This document shows positions 21,334 through 31,662 of a stretch of 64,000 nt of DNA, piece by piece. Made by a program: the position numbers and the translations under genes. Where the stretch lies: assembly GCA_030544215.1 (NCBI GenBank), contig JARZZO010000012.1:43377194-43441193 (forward strand), written 5' to 3'. The stretch's first letter is position 1. Each line of letters opens with the position of its first letter. Origin of the DNA: Zantedeschia hybrid cultivar (Eukaryota; Streptophyta; Magnoliopsida; Alismatales; Araceae). The notes beneath the pieces were generated by a model. That model had not been told where the DNA came from. It saw nothing but the letters and a program-made list of their open reading frames with translations, and ran no database searches.

Positions 21334-21596
21334 AATTCCAACAGGGTTTTTTGAGCCCGAGCTCCTTTCTCTCCTCACTCTCTCTTTGACATTCTCTCTC
21401 CTCTCTTTCTCTTCTTCTCTGGCGACGGTGAGCTCCTCCGGCCATTCTTCCTTTCTCCAGCGACGGCAAGCTCCTTCAGCGATCACCCGCGACTTCGGAG
21501 TCCTTCCTTAACCCCTCTCTCTTCCTTAAATCCTCTCTACACTCTTAAACTCCCTCTCTTTCTTCATCTCTAGCTCTCACCCTCTTTCACGACCCC

Positions 21597-21682
21597 ATGG
21601 AGTTCGGCGGGCCTAGCGGTGTGAGTGGGAAGCGACAAAGGATTACCGTCGTCGAGGTGGTGGAGGTGGGCGAGGAGGAAGC
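21597..21682 (+). pseudogene. PMD gene, exon 1 (first part, before the Athila-2 insertion)
   Basis: ATG at 21597 opens MEFGGPSGVSGKRQRI and runs to GAGGAGGAAGC, which is the left copy of the Athila-2 target duplication. Reading continues at 51030 on the far side (SETALTEELGIMEVAAFMET), an acidic N-terminus. A TAG near 51113 interrupts it. The exon 1 donor site is not certain. Joining the two parts is supported by the GAAGC duplication and by coherent codon text on both sides. Confidence 0.6.
21678..21682. repeat. Target site duplication of Athila-2 (left)
   Basis: GAAGC here equals GAAGC at 51025-51029. The LTR between them begins TGATA... and ends ...TATCA in both orientations. Confidence 0.85.
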
Positions 21683-23501
21683 TGATAGCTTTAGAATGTG
21701 TCGTTGAAATCCCAAGCTAACAATCTAACTTTATTTGGCTCATTTGAATGGATTTTTGCAATAGTAACGATGAGTCCGAGTCGATTCCACAAGGAGATAA
21801 ATTTATGAACTTTGAAAACTCTGGATATTGATTATCTAAAACAAATGAGGGTTTGCATTAACTAATTAATTGTCTACCTAAACAACGAATTAATTAACTA
21901 AAGTAACTAAAAATTGATAATCTAACTACCCAAAACGTTCCTTCAATCTAACTAAGTTTATTAATTTCTAAAAAGATTATTATAAAGATTGAGCACACCA
22001 AACTGTCATTAAACATAAATTAAAATTACAATAACTTTGAGAACAACAAAATGTTATTTATAGAGTTATAGGTTAACTAATAAAAACAAATAACATAAAT
22101 ATAATGTTAACACTAAGTAGCCTGGCTCAGGTGGCTTCTGTAGAGAGGCTGGTGCAATGAGCCGGGTGAGGCTCGTGGCAGGAGAGGTAGCAGCAAGGAA
22201 GGGGGGCCCGGGTGCGTACAGGCGAAGCAGAGGCGGCGGGCGTAGTGCACTCGAGCTGCTGGGCAGGATGGTTGGGCGCGATAGGCGAGGTGCAGCAGGG
22301 AACGGCCACGTTGCGGCGGCGACGGGCGGGATGGTGCCCCGTGCGGATGCGTGGCAGGCGTGCCTATGCCGCGCGGCATGGGCGACGATGGGGCTCCGGC
22401 GCAAATCCTTGCGAAGCAAAGCATGCCAGGTGGAGCAGAGGAACTTCTTCGGGCAGCTCGAAGGCACGTGCTGGCGCTGACGGGGCAGCGGCTGGGCGCG
22501 AACTGCCCGGCACGGGCGATGATGCTCGGCGGCGCGAGTCCACTCGCTTTGCCGGGTGGAGCTCGTGGGCCCACCGCGGCTGCTGGGGCGCGGAGAAGAG
22601 CGCCGCGTGGCACTGGTCCTTCCCTCGAGGCAGGCGGGCGGTGTTGACGATGCGGGTGGCGGGCGGAGCAGAGGCTACTGCTGGGGGTGTTCGAGGCAGT
22701 AGAAGGGAGAGAGGGAGTGCCTGACAGAGAGAGGAGCAAAAAGTGACAGAGAGAAAGAGAGAGAGCGGCAGAGACGAGAGAGAGAAAAAGGTTGAGAGAG
22801 AGACAGAGAGGGAGGAAGAGAGAGTGCATGGGAGGGAGAGAAGGTGAAAGAGAGAGAGTACGCGTGAGGGGGAAAATAGAGAGAAAGGGACAGAGAAGGG
22901 GAAAGAGAGAAAGTTGGAGAAGGAGAGTCCCTTCATTTAAGAGAGAGAGGGAATAAAAAGGGGGAGAGAAGGAAGGGGCCAAAGGGTCATTTTTCTAAAA
23001 AGGGGACGTCAGGATTTAAAATAAAGAAAGTGGGAAAAAGGAAGGCGGCTGGCCCCTATTGGGTTCTTCTTGGCCATGGAATTAGGGCAACCCTAGGACA
23101 TCAAATGACATTTTTACCCCCTGCTTTATTCTTTTTATCAAAATGAAAGATATTCTTGCTGAGATTCGAGTATTGGACCTCCCATACGTCTCCTAGAAAC
23201 TTAACCACTGCACCACTTCGTCTTCATGTCCTGTTTACAAAAACAAATATAAATTAGATATATATCATGAATAGAATTACATTTATGCTAAAATCTTATC
23301 TCAGATTTATCGAAAAGTCGCAAATACGCTATGCTCCATTATTCACATGAAATGATGATGTTTTCTTTAAGTAGGATTTTGACGAAATTAATACCGTTGG
23401 GATCAGTACGAAATTATCTCTCATTTCATGCTATTTTACAGATAAAAACGTGAGTATGATGCGTATGATTGCCCTTAAATGATCAAATTATCAACTTATC
23501 A
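21683..23501 (-). repeat. Athila-2 3' LTR
   Basis: 1819 bp, TGATAAGTTGATAATTTGAT to ...AAGCTATCA on the minus strand. It contains a tRNA-like A-box/B-box unit (23162-23215), a GA-rich microsatellite-like tract on the plus strand (about 22720-22935) and a GC-rich block (22140-22700). Long open frames in the GC-rich block (for example 22113-22982) show no domain and disagree between copies, so I do not call them genes. Confidence 0.88.
23162..23215 (-). promoter_or_regulatory. tRNA-like A-box/B-box unit in the Athila-2 3' LTR
   Basis: The minus strand has TGGTGCAGTGG (A-box, complement of 23205-23215) and, about 34 bases later, CTCGAATCTC (weak B-box). The same unit recurs in all four Athila LTRs of the window. 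Confidence 0.45.
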
Positions 23502-23514
23502 TACCCCCCAACTT
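23502..23514 (-). other. Polypurine tract of Athila-2
   Basis: The complement reads AAGTTGGGGGGTA directly before the LTR start. The same sequence is seen in Athila-3 at 32831-32843. Confidence 0.85.
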
Positions 23515-24710
23515 ACTCATTGCTAGTCCTTTAGCAGTGCAAATAAGAGAAAAATTAGGACAAATAATGAATTATTATGCCTCATTTGTAGTTATCTATC
23601 ACAAACATTTTAAGTGGTAGCCGATTGGTTAAGCTAAAGTTTTCGTATCCCACAATATTTTGATTCGCAACAGGTGATTGTGCATGCAAATTGACACGCT
23701 TAGAATTCGTTTATGACCTTTCTGTTATATTCTTGCATTTACTAACCCTCTAGATAAGACTACATGAGGAAGAGAAGAGAATAAAGGATTTCCCGATCAG
23801 TCAGCGAAGACCGTTTTTCAGCTCCCGCCCCGACTCAGCACTTTTCACGACTTGGTCATATTTCTGGTGTGATGGACTTTTTAGCGCGGCTTTTTTTTCA
23901 TTTATTTGCGTAATTGCCTTTGAGAGTACTTACTTTTTGTTACTCTCATTACTTTGCTTGAGGGGAGGTGCGTACTTTTTGCCACCTACCTTCCTTTAGC
24001 TCTTTTAACACCTTCTATTGCCTTTAGTGTTTAGAGTTGTCTATTTTAAATGACCACCTCTTTAGAGTGCTGAGTGGGACAGTCCCCTATTACGAATCCT
24101 AACATTCCTTTCGTTCAAGCAAAAATAAAAATTTGAATAAGTAGTCCTATCCTTAAGACTAATTCTAGTAATTCTATACTTTTAAGATCTTTCATTCATT
24201 CTAAGTGGCCATGTGTGTGTGAAAATTATCCTGCCATGGATTTTTGTGAAGTAGGATATTTTAAACTTTGAAGGCTCTTTAACCAATATGACTAACAAAA
24301 AACTGATTTGTTTAAGATTTACTTAATGAAACATGATTTCATGCAATTTTCATAAGATGTGAAAAGAAGTTTTTGAAAGAAATTTTAAAAATTTGACCAT
24401 TTTTCAGTGAAAGATATCAGTTTTATTTTTCAAAAGATTTTCAAATAAATGCATATCAAATTGATTGTCCCACCCCCCAACCTGATTGACATTGTCCTCA
24501 ATGGCAAAAAAGATATGAAAAACATGCTAGCCATAAGAGAATTGTGAAGGAGAGAAACAACCTGTAATGATAAGGATGTGACTTTACCAAAGCCGATTGC
24601 TGCTTACAAACCTAAAAAAAATAAAAATAAAAACAAAAGCTCAACTAAAGATATTGGGTTACTTCCCGACAAGCGCTAAGTTTATCGTCTTCAGCCAGAC
24701 GGAAGTTCAG
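23515..24710 (-). other. Athila-2 3' untranslated region with a second purine tract
   Basis: About 1.2 kb between the integrase stop and the purine tract, collinear with 31663-32830 of Athila-3. No env-like frame is seen. A second tract, complement AGGTTGGGGGGTG at 24471-24483, lies 0.97 kb before the true one. Confidence 0.7.
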
Positions 24711-25731
24711 TTATTGTGGATCATTCAGTTCTATGGATTCTGGTGGCTCATTTTGAGGGTTTTCAATAAATGGTTTCAACCGTTGACCATTAACGGTGAA
24801 AGTGTTACCACTCTTAGGATTCAAAATTTTAACAGCCCTATGATCGAAGGCTTTAACGACCACGAACGGTCCATCCCATCTGGATTTCAGTTTTCTCAGA
24901 AATAGGCGAAGCCTAGAGTTAAATAGCCAAACTTTTTGATTTGGAAGAAAAGATTTTCTCACAATATGTTTATCATGGAAAGCTTTAGTATTGGCTTTAT
25001 AAATCTTGGAGTTCTCATAGGCCTCGTTGCGCAACTCTTCTAACTCACTAAATTGTAAGGTTCAGTGGGAACCAGCTTGAGCTAGGTCCAGATTGACTTG
25101 TTTAATGGCCCAATAAGCCCTATGTTCCAATTCCATTGGATGGTGACACGCTTTTCCAAAAACCAAGCGATAAGGCGACATGCCAATAGGAGTTTTGTAA
25201 GCGGTCCGATAGGCCCATAAGGCATCATCCAATCTTTCAGACCAATATTTTCTATCGGGCCTAACAGACTTTTGCAGAATATTCTTAATCTCTCTATTGG
25301 AAACTTACACTTGGCCACTGGTTTGGGGACGATAAGGGGTAGCCATCTTGTGATTAATCCCATATTTCTTAAGCAAAGCTCGAAATTGGTAATTCGTGAA
25401 ATGCGTTCTCCCATCACTTATGATAGCTTTAGGCCACCCATACCGAGAAAAGATATTTTTCTGGACGAATTTAATGACCACTTTATAATCATTGGTTCGG
25501 GTGGCTACTGCTTCAATCCACTTAGAGACATAATCCACTGCTACCAGGATATATGTATATCCAAAAGAAGTTGGAAAATGTCCCATAAAGTCAATCCCCC
25601 AAACATCAAAAACTTCAACCACCAAGATTGAGTTGAGTGGCATCATATCCCTTTTCACCATATTTCCTACAGCCTGACATCGGAGGCAAGTTCTGCTAAA
25701 TTCATGGGCATCTTTAAAGAGTGTGGGCCAG
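24711..25731 (-). pseudogene. pol: Athila-2 integrase (from the zinc finger on)
   Basis: The minus strand reads WPTLFKDAHEFSRTCLRCQ (second half of the HHCC finger), DVWGIDFMGHFP (first Asp of the DDE core), IISDGRTHFTNYQF (second Asp), then a break near 25305. Downstream are EDWMMPYGPIGPLTK-like shifted text, FHDKHIVRKSFLPNQ and WDGPFVVVKAF (C-terminal GPF/Y-like end). It starts abruptly at 25731 where Athila-3 begins; the first eight residues of the open frame there come from the intruding LTR. Frameshifts near 25300 and 25080 disable it. Confidence 0.82.
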
Positions 25732-26829
25732 TGATAAAGTGTTAAATTGATCATTTAAAGGCAATCATACGCATCATACTCACGTTTTTATTTGTAAAAT
25801 AGCATGAAATGATAGACAATTGCGTACCAAGTCCAACGGTATCAATTTCGGCAAATTTTGACTTAAAAACATCGTCATTTCATGTGATTAAAGGAGTATA
25901 GCGCATTTGCGGTTTTTCGACAAAATCGAGACGAAATAAATAAATAAATGAGATAATATGCTAACTTGAATTTATTTTATGTGAACAGGGCATGAAGGAA
26001 GCCGTGATGCAATGGTTCAGACTTTGCGGGCTTGTGGGAGGTCCGGGGTTCAAATCTCAGCAAAATTGTCCATCTTTTTGGAAAATAAAAGGACGTAGGG
26101 GCAAACTGGTAATTTGCTCCTCATATTAGGGTTACCCTAACCCTTTACCAAGAAAACCCTAATTCTTAGCCGCCGCCCTTCCCTTCCTTCCTTCTTATTT
26201 ATCTGTTTCTATTTTCTCTCCTTTATTTCCAAAACTCTCCCACAACTCTCTCCGTTTTCCCAGTAGCCGACTCCTCCTCTCTCTTGGTTTCCTTTCCCAC
26301 GCCCCTCTTCCTCTCTATATTAACTTCTCAACCCCTCTGATTCGTCCGTCTCCTTTTGCAAAAATTCTCTTCTCAGCCTTCAACCCCGCTAATTCCGAAC
26401 CACTCTCCAATTCCCTCTCTCTCTAGGATTCGCTCCCCTTCTCCATCTCCAATTCCTCCCAGCCGCAACCTTTCCCCACAGTTCTCTCTCTCGTTCCCGC
26501 AACCTCTCCTCTCCAGTCTTCTCTTCTTCTCTCCCACACTCTCTCTCTATTTCTCTGTCTCTCTTCGAGCCTCTCTCCGGTTCTCCCTCTCTCGGTTTCT
26601 CTCTTTTTCTCCCACGCTCTCTCTCTCTTCTCTCCCTCTCTCCAACTCTCCCTCTCTCCAGCTCTCCCTCTCTCCGGTTCTTCCTCTCTCGGTTTCTCTC
26701 TTTCTCTCCCTCTGTTCTCTCTCTCGATTTCGCCTCCACGCACCACCAGCAGGTGCGTCAAGCAACGCCTGCGAACCTGCACCACCCGGCACCGTCCGAG
26801 CTCCTACGAGCATGAAGCACCCCAACACT
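25732..26829 (+). repeat. Athila-3 5' LTR, 3'-truncated
   Basis: About 1.1 kb of the 2.0 kb LTR: TGATAAAGTGTTAAATTGAT onward through the tRNA-like unit, a TATA-like CTATATTAAC near 26315 and a long CT-rich tract (26400-26730). It stops at AGCACCCCAACA and jumps into gag, losing the last ~0.9 kb of LTR, the primer site and the first part of gag. Confidence 0.85.
26005..26079 (+). promoter_or_regulatory. tRNA-like Pol III-type unit in the Athila-3 5' LTR
   Basis: TGATGCAATGG (A-box-like) at 26005-26015, GGTTCAAATC (B-box, fits GGTTCRANNC) at 26047-26056, and TTTTT at 26075-26079. The A-to-B gap is 31 bases, as in a tRNA gene. A T-arm can be drawn around TTCAAAT; the acceptor stem does not pair, so this is tRNA-like rather than a tRNA gene. 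Confidence 0.5.
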
Positions 26830-26837
26830 TGGCCCAG

Positions 26838-27830
26838 AAATTGATTAATCAGAAATCTGATTAATCAGAAATTGGATAAGGTAGACATCTTGGCCCAGAA
26901 ACTAGACCAACTCTTGGCCTTAAACAAGTAAGAGCCTACTTACCCAACACAATCTAGTCCATATGAAGGCCCAACTTCTGCCAATTATGATATTTGTGCC
27001 TTATGCGCAAGTCCAACCCATCAAGTGAATGAATGCCCAACTGCAGCCCAACTTCCACCATTCATTCAAGAACAAGTTCAGGCTGCCCAGGGATTCTCTA
27101 GGCCCAACAATGATCCATTCTCAAATACCTACAATATGGCTGGACAAACCACCCTAATTTATCTTGGAAGAATCAGTAGGCCCCATTACCGATGTCCAAT
27201 CCTCCCATGCATCAAGCCCAAAAGCCACATAATTCATTTCAACAGCAATCTAATTTCTATGGAAATGTTTAGGCTAAGGGATCTCAAGCCCAATTTTCTC
27301 AACCGGCCCAGTATCAATCAAGACAACCGGCCCAGTATCAATCAGGTCAACCGGCCCATTATCAATCATTCCAATCAGGTCAACCGGCCCACTATTATTC
27401 ATTCCAATCTGGACAACCAACCCAATACCATCCTCCACCTACTTACCAACAACCTCCTCAGCCCAACTTTGATAACAAATTCACTCAACTCCAACAACTG
27501 ATTTTGACCCAGCAACAATCCATTGCTAAGTTGGAAAGTCAAATGGGCCAACTAGCTGAGGCTACGATGAGAAGAGAAGTGGGCCAACTTCCTAGTCAAC
27601 CCATTGCCAATCCAAGGAATCAACCTCCAGGTTTTCCACAGCAATCGGGCCTTTTACCTCAGCCTGGCCCATTACCACAACCTAAAGGGCCGCAATTTGA
27701 GAATGCTAAAGCCATTTCAGCCCTTAGGAGTGGGAGAAGTTTAGAAAAACCACATGCAGATGGAGAGTTAGCCAAAGGTTCCACTGATGGGCCTTAGGAA
27801 ATTAAAAATGAGAGTGAAGCTGAACCCAAC
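26838..27830 (+). pseudogene. gag: Athila-3 gag (N-terminally truncated)
   Basis: It begins mid-gag at text equal to LINQKLDKVDILAQKLDQLL. The zinc-knuckle-like ICALCASPTHQVNECP (CX2CX4HX4C) is near 26990. A Q/Y/N-rich linker repeats a 12-15 residue unit (27300-27430), then comes ILTQQQSIAKLESQMGQLAE. Frame changes near 27110 and 27500 and a TAG at 27796 (CAG in the sister copy) break it. Confidence 0.8.
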
Positions 27831-29051
27831 ATGGAAAAGTTGGAGGAGGACCCAAAAGGAAAAAGGAAAATAGATGAAGGCCCAAGTTCTTATCAACCTA
27901 GGGTGCCATTTCCTAATGCCTTGTTAGCAAAGCCTAATGCTAGGAAGAAACTGGCCCAGAATGAGGAGTTGTTGGATTTATTCAAACAAGTCCAAATTAA
28001 TATTCCACTCCTCAATACCATCAAGCATGTGCCAGCTTATGCTAAGTTTCTCAAGGAATTATGCACTCCACGAAGAGAATCGAGATTGGCACCCGAAAAG
28101 GTTCGGCTTTCAGAAGATGTAAGTGCGATTGTGATGAATCATTTATCCAAGAAGTTAAAGGATCCTGGAGCACCTCTAATTTCATGTGACTTAGCTGGAG
28201 TTACATTTGATAGAGCGTTATTGGATTTAGGTGCTAGTGTGAACCTTTTGCCAACAGCCATTTATGAGAAATTTTATATCGGGGAATTAAAGCCCACACC
28301 CATCATCTTGCAGTTGGCTGATAGGTCTGTGAAAACTCCACGGGGATTAATTGAGGATGTTATTGTGAAGGTTCATGATTGCTATTTTCCCGTGTATTTT
28401 CTTATTCTGGATATGGCATTACCTGAGGAACTCATTTACACCCCGATCATCTTAGGTCGTCCATTCTTAGCCACTGCCAAAGCTAATATAAATTGTGAAA
28501 CTGGCATAATGGACATTTTATTTGGGGGTCAAAAGGTCAAGATTAATTTCTTCAAAGCTTCTCAATACCTAGATCATGAAAAAGAATGCCATACTATTGA
28601 TATCTTGGATAATCTGGTTGAAGAAAATGAGATGTTCACACATGACCTTTTGGAGGAAGTCAATACCTTAAAAGATTCTCCTGGCCCATTAACATCTTGG
28701 CCCAAGGTTGAACCTTTACCAGCCTTACAATCTGAGCCCGCTTTGCCATCTTTAGAGGACCCTCCTGAGCTTGAACTCAAACCATTACCTAAGTCTCTCA
28801 AGTATATCTTTTTGGGCCCGGACCAAACTCTCCCGGTCATCGTTGCGGCAAATCTCACATCACCGCAGGAGGCCCAATTAACTGAGATGCTCAAAGACCA
28901 CAAGGGTGCCATTGGATGGTCGGTGGCAAATTTAAAAGGAATTAGCCCGTCCATTTGCATGCATCACATCTATATGGAAGAGAATTCTAAGCCCAGTCGG
29001 GAGATGCAAAGGCGGCTTAATCCCAATATGAAAGAAGTGGTGAAGAAGTAA
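27831..29051 (+). CDS. Athila-3 gag end, protease and pre-RT linker
   Basis: A 406-codon open stretch. The aspartic protease lies around residues 105-230: FDRALLDLGASVNLLP (DLGA in place of DSGA, usual for this lineage) and IILGRPFLATA, the second retropepsin block. A Pro/Glu-rich linker then leads to SLKYIFLGPDQTLPVIVAA and CMHHIYMEENSKPSREMQRR, the RT entry. It ends at a TAA where the family has a Glu codon, just before RT. The ATG at its start is incidental; this is part of a gag-pol polyprotein. Confidence 0.85.
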   Translation: MEKLEEDPKGKRKIDEGPSSYQPRVPFPNALLAKPNARKKLAQNEELLDLFKQVQINIPLLNTIKHVPAYAKFLKELCTPRRESRLAPEKVRLSEDVSAIVMNHLSKKLKDPGAPLISCDLAGVTFDRALLDLGASVNLLPTAIYEKFYIGELKPTPIILQLADRSVKTPRGLIEDVIVKVHDCYFPVYFLILDMALPEELIYTPIILGRPFLATAKANINCETGIMDILFGGQKVKINFFKASQYLDHEKECHTIDILDNLVEENEMFTHDLLEEVNTLKDSPGPLTSWPKVEPLPALQSEPALPSLEDPPELELKPLPKSLKYIFLGPDQTLPVIVAANLTSPQEAQLTEMLKDHKGAIGWSVANLKGISPSICMHHIYMEENSKPSREMQRRLNPNMKEVVKK

Positions 29052-29054
29052 GTT

Positions 29055-30213
29055 GTGAAATGGGTAGATGCGGGTATCATTTACCCAATATCAGACAGTA
29101 AATGGGTCAGCCTAACCCAAGTGGTACCCAAGAAATCTAGATTAACGGTTATCAAGAATGATCATAGAGAAGAGGTACCCACTAGGCTCACCACGGGATG
29201 GAGAGTGTGCATTGATTACCGAAAGTTGAATCTCATGACTAAGAAGGATCACTTTCCACTCCCATTCATGGATCAGATTCTGGAAAAGTTATCGGGCCAG
29301 AAGTACTTTTGCTTCTTAGATGGGTACTTCGGGTACAATCAAGTGGCTATTTATCCGGAAGATCAAGAAAAGACCACCTTTACGTTCCCTTATGGCACGT
29401 TCGCTTTTAGGAGGATGCCATTTGGATTATGCAACGCACCAGCCACATTTCAAACGGTGCATGATGGCTATATTCTCCGATATGGTGGGAGAATTCCTCG
29501 AAGTTTTCATGGATGATTTCTCAATCTTCGGGGATTCTTTTGAAAATTGCTTGGAAAATCTTAAACAGGTGCTAGCAAGATGCATAGATACTAACCTGAT
29601 ACTTAGCTGGGAAAAGAGTCATTTTATGGTTCGAGAGGGCATTGTTCTAGGCCACATTGTGTCTGAAAGGGGGATAGAGGTAGATAAAGCTAAGATCGAT
29701 CTCATATCCAATCTTCCCCCTCCCACCTTGGTCAGACAGATCTGTTCATTCCTTGGCCATGCTGGTTTCTATCGCCGGTTTATCCACAATTTCTCTCAAA
29801 TTGCTCGGCCTCTAACTCTTCTCCTAGCTAAGGATGTTCCCTTCCAAATGGATGAATCTTGCATCAAGGCATTCAATTCTCTGAAGGAATCTTTGACCAA
29901 AGCCCCGATTCTTCAATCTCCAGATTGGTCTTTACCCTTCGAAATCATGTGTGATGCCTCTGATTATGCTATCGGTGCGGTTTTGGGACAAAGAATCAAC
30001 AAGTGTCCCGTGGTGATCTATTATGCAAGTCGCACCCTTGCCGATGCTCAAATGAATTATACCACCACTGAAAAGGAATTGTTAGTCGTGGTTTTTGCCC
30101 TAGAAAAATTCAGATCTTATCTTTTAGGGGCAAAAGTCATAATCTATTCTGATCACTCAGCTCTGAAATACCTGTTGACCAAGAAGGATGCAAAGCCTAG
30201 ACTTATTAGATAG
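29055..30213 (+). pseudogene. pol: Athila-3 reverse transcriptase and RNase H start
   Basis: RT runs from IIYPISDSKWVS through TGWRVCIDYRKLN, FPLPFMDQIL and FLDGYFGYNQ. A one-base insertion near 29452 then shifts the frame to CMMAIFSDMVGEFLEVFMDD (catalytic FMDD). GHIVSERGIEVDKAKI, the connection, and Ty3-type RNase H (IMCDASDYAIGAVLGQ, YTTTEKELLVVVFA, DHSALKYLL) follow. A TAG at 30211 (TGG in the related text) ends the frame. Confidence 0.87.
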
Positions 30214-30237
30214 ATCTTACTCCTTCAGGAATTTGAT

Positions 30238-31662
30238 TTGGAAATTCGAGATAAGAAGGGTTCTGAGAATGTGGTAGCTAACCACCTATCCCGCATTCCG
30301 ATCTCAGAAAGTACACCAATCACTGATTCTTTTCCTGATGAGCATCTACTGGCCATTTCTCACACTGTTGCACCTTGGTACGCTCATATTGTCAATTACA
30401 AGGTGACTAATCAGCTTATGGAAGGATGGACTAAAAGTGAGAAGGACAAATTCTTTTCCAAGGAAAAGTATTATTTCTGGGAGGATCCTGAATTATTCAA
30501 ATTCTGTCCTGATCAAATCATTAGGCGATGTGTTCCTGAAGAAGAACAACAGAGTGTTCTCAACTTCTGTCATAATTTGGCTTGTGGGGGCCATTTCTCA
30601 GGAAAGAAAACTGCAGCCAAGGTTCTGCAAAGTGGTTTTTACTGGCCCACACTTTTCAAAGATGCCTATGAATTTAGCAAAACTTGCCTCCGATGTCAGG
30701 CTGTAGGGAATATGGCGAAAAGGGATATGATGCCACTCAACCCAATCTTGGTGGTTGAAGTCTTTGATGTTTGGGGAATTGACTTTATGGGACCTTTTCC
30801 ACCCTCTTTTGGACATACATATATTATGGTAGCGGTGGATTATGTCTCTAAGTGGATTGAAGCAGTAGCCACCCGAACTAATGATCATAAAGTGGTCATT
30901 AAATTCGTTCAGAACAATATCTTTTCTCAGTTCGGGTGGCCTAAAGCTATCATAAGTGATGGGGGAACGCATTTCACGAATTACCAGTTTCGAGCTTTGC
31001 TTAAAAAATATGGGATTAATCACAAAGTAGCTACCCCTTATCATCTCCAAACCAGTGGCCAAGTGGAAGTTTCCAATAGAGAGATTAAGAATATTTTGCA
31101 AAAGTCCGTTAGGCCCGATCGAAAAGATTGGTCTGAAAGATTGAATGATGCTTTATGGGCCTATCGGACCGCTTACAAAACTCCTATTGGCATGTCTCCT
31201 TATCGCCTGGTTTTTGGAAAAGCGTGGCACCTTCCGGTGGAATTGGAACATAGGGCTTATTGGGCCATTAAACAAGTCAATCTGGACCTAACCCAAGCTG
31301 GTTCCCACCGAACCTTACAACTGAGTGAACTAGAAGAGTTGCTCAACGAGGCCTATGAAAATTCAAAGATTTATAAAGCCAAAACTAAAGCTTTTCATGA
31401 TAAACATATTGTGAGAAAATCCTTTCTTCCAAATCAGAAAGTTTGGCTATTTAACTCTAGGCTCCGCTTATTTCCAGGAAAACTGAAATCCAAATGGGAT
31501 GGACCCTTCGTGGTCGTTAAAGCCTTCGATCATGGAGCCGTTAAAATTCTGAATCCCAAGAGTGGGAACACTTTCATTGTTAATGGTCAACGGTTGAAAC
31601 CATTCATTGAAAATCTTCAAAATACATCACCTGAATCCATAGAACTGAGTGATCCACAATAA
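30238..31662 (+). CDS. pol: Athila-3 RNase H end and integrase, uninterrupted
   Basis: A 474-codon open stretch, the best kept coding segment in the window. It starts in the RNase H tail (ENVVANHLSRIP). The integrase zinc finger uses CGGHFSGKKTAAKVLQ and CLRCQAVG. The core triad is in VWGIDFMGPFP, ISDGGTHFTNYQ and SGQVEVSNREIKNIL. The C-terminal part has WAYRTAYKTPIGMSP, WHLPVELEHRAYW, DKHIVRKSFLPNQKVWLF and WDGPFVVVKAF. Integrase inserts the cDNA into nuclear DNA. There is no chromodomain, as expected for Athila. Upstream stops mean it cannot be made from a normal polyprotein here. Confidence 0.9.
   Translation: MEIRDKKGSENVVANHLSRIPISESTPITDSFPDEHLLAISHTVAPWYAHIVNYKVTNQLMEGWTKSEKDKFFSKEKYYFWEDPELFKFCPDQIIRRCVPEEEQQSVLNFCHNLACGGHFSGKKTAAKVLQSGFYWPTLFKDAYEFSKTCLRCQAVGNMAKRDMMPLNPILVVEVFDVWGIDFMGPFPPSFGHTYIMVAVDYVSKWIEAVATRTNDHKVVIKFVQNNIFSQFGWPKAIISDGGTHFTNYQFRALLKKYGINHKVATPYHLQTSGQVEVSNREIKNILQKSVRPDRKDWSERLNDALWAYRTAYKTPIGMSPYRLVFGKAWHLPVELEHRAYWAIKQVNLDLTQAGSHRTLQLSELEELLNEAYENSKIYKAKTKAFHDKHIVRKSFLPNQKVWLFNSRLRLFPGKLKSKWDGPFVVVKAFDHGAVKILNPKSGNTFIVNGQRLKPFIENLQNTSPESIELSDPQ

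Noticed and set aside
22113..22982. Long open frames (up to 289 codons) in the GC-rich and GA-rich part of the Athila-2 LTR
   Set aside because: Low-complexity Leu/Ser/Pro or Arg/Glu text produced by a CT/GA tract and GC-rich DNA; open in several frames at once, no domain, and not conserved in the other LTR (49725-51024).
24597..25631. Plus-strand frames at 24.6-25.6 kb
   Set aside because: Antisense shadows of the minus-strand Athila-2 integrase.
26000..26080. A true tRNA gene
   Set aside because: A- and B-boxes are present, but the acceptor stem does not pair and no anticodon arm is convincing; called tRNA-like only.
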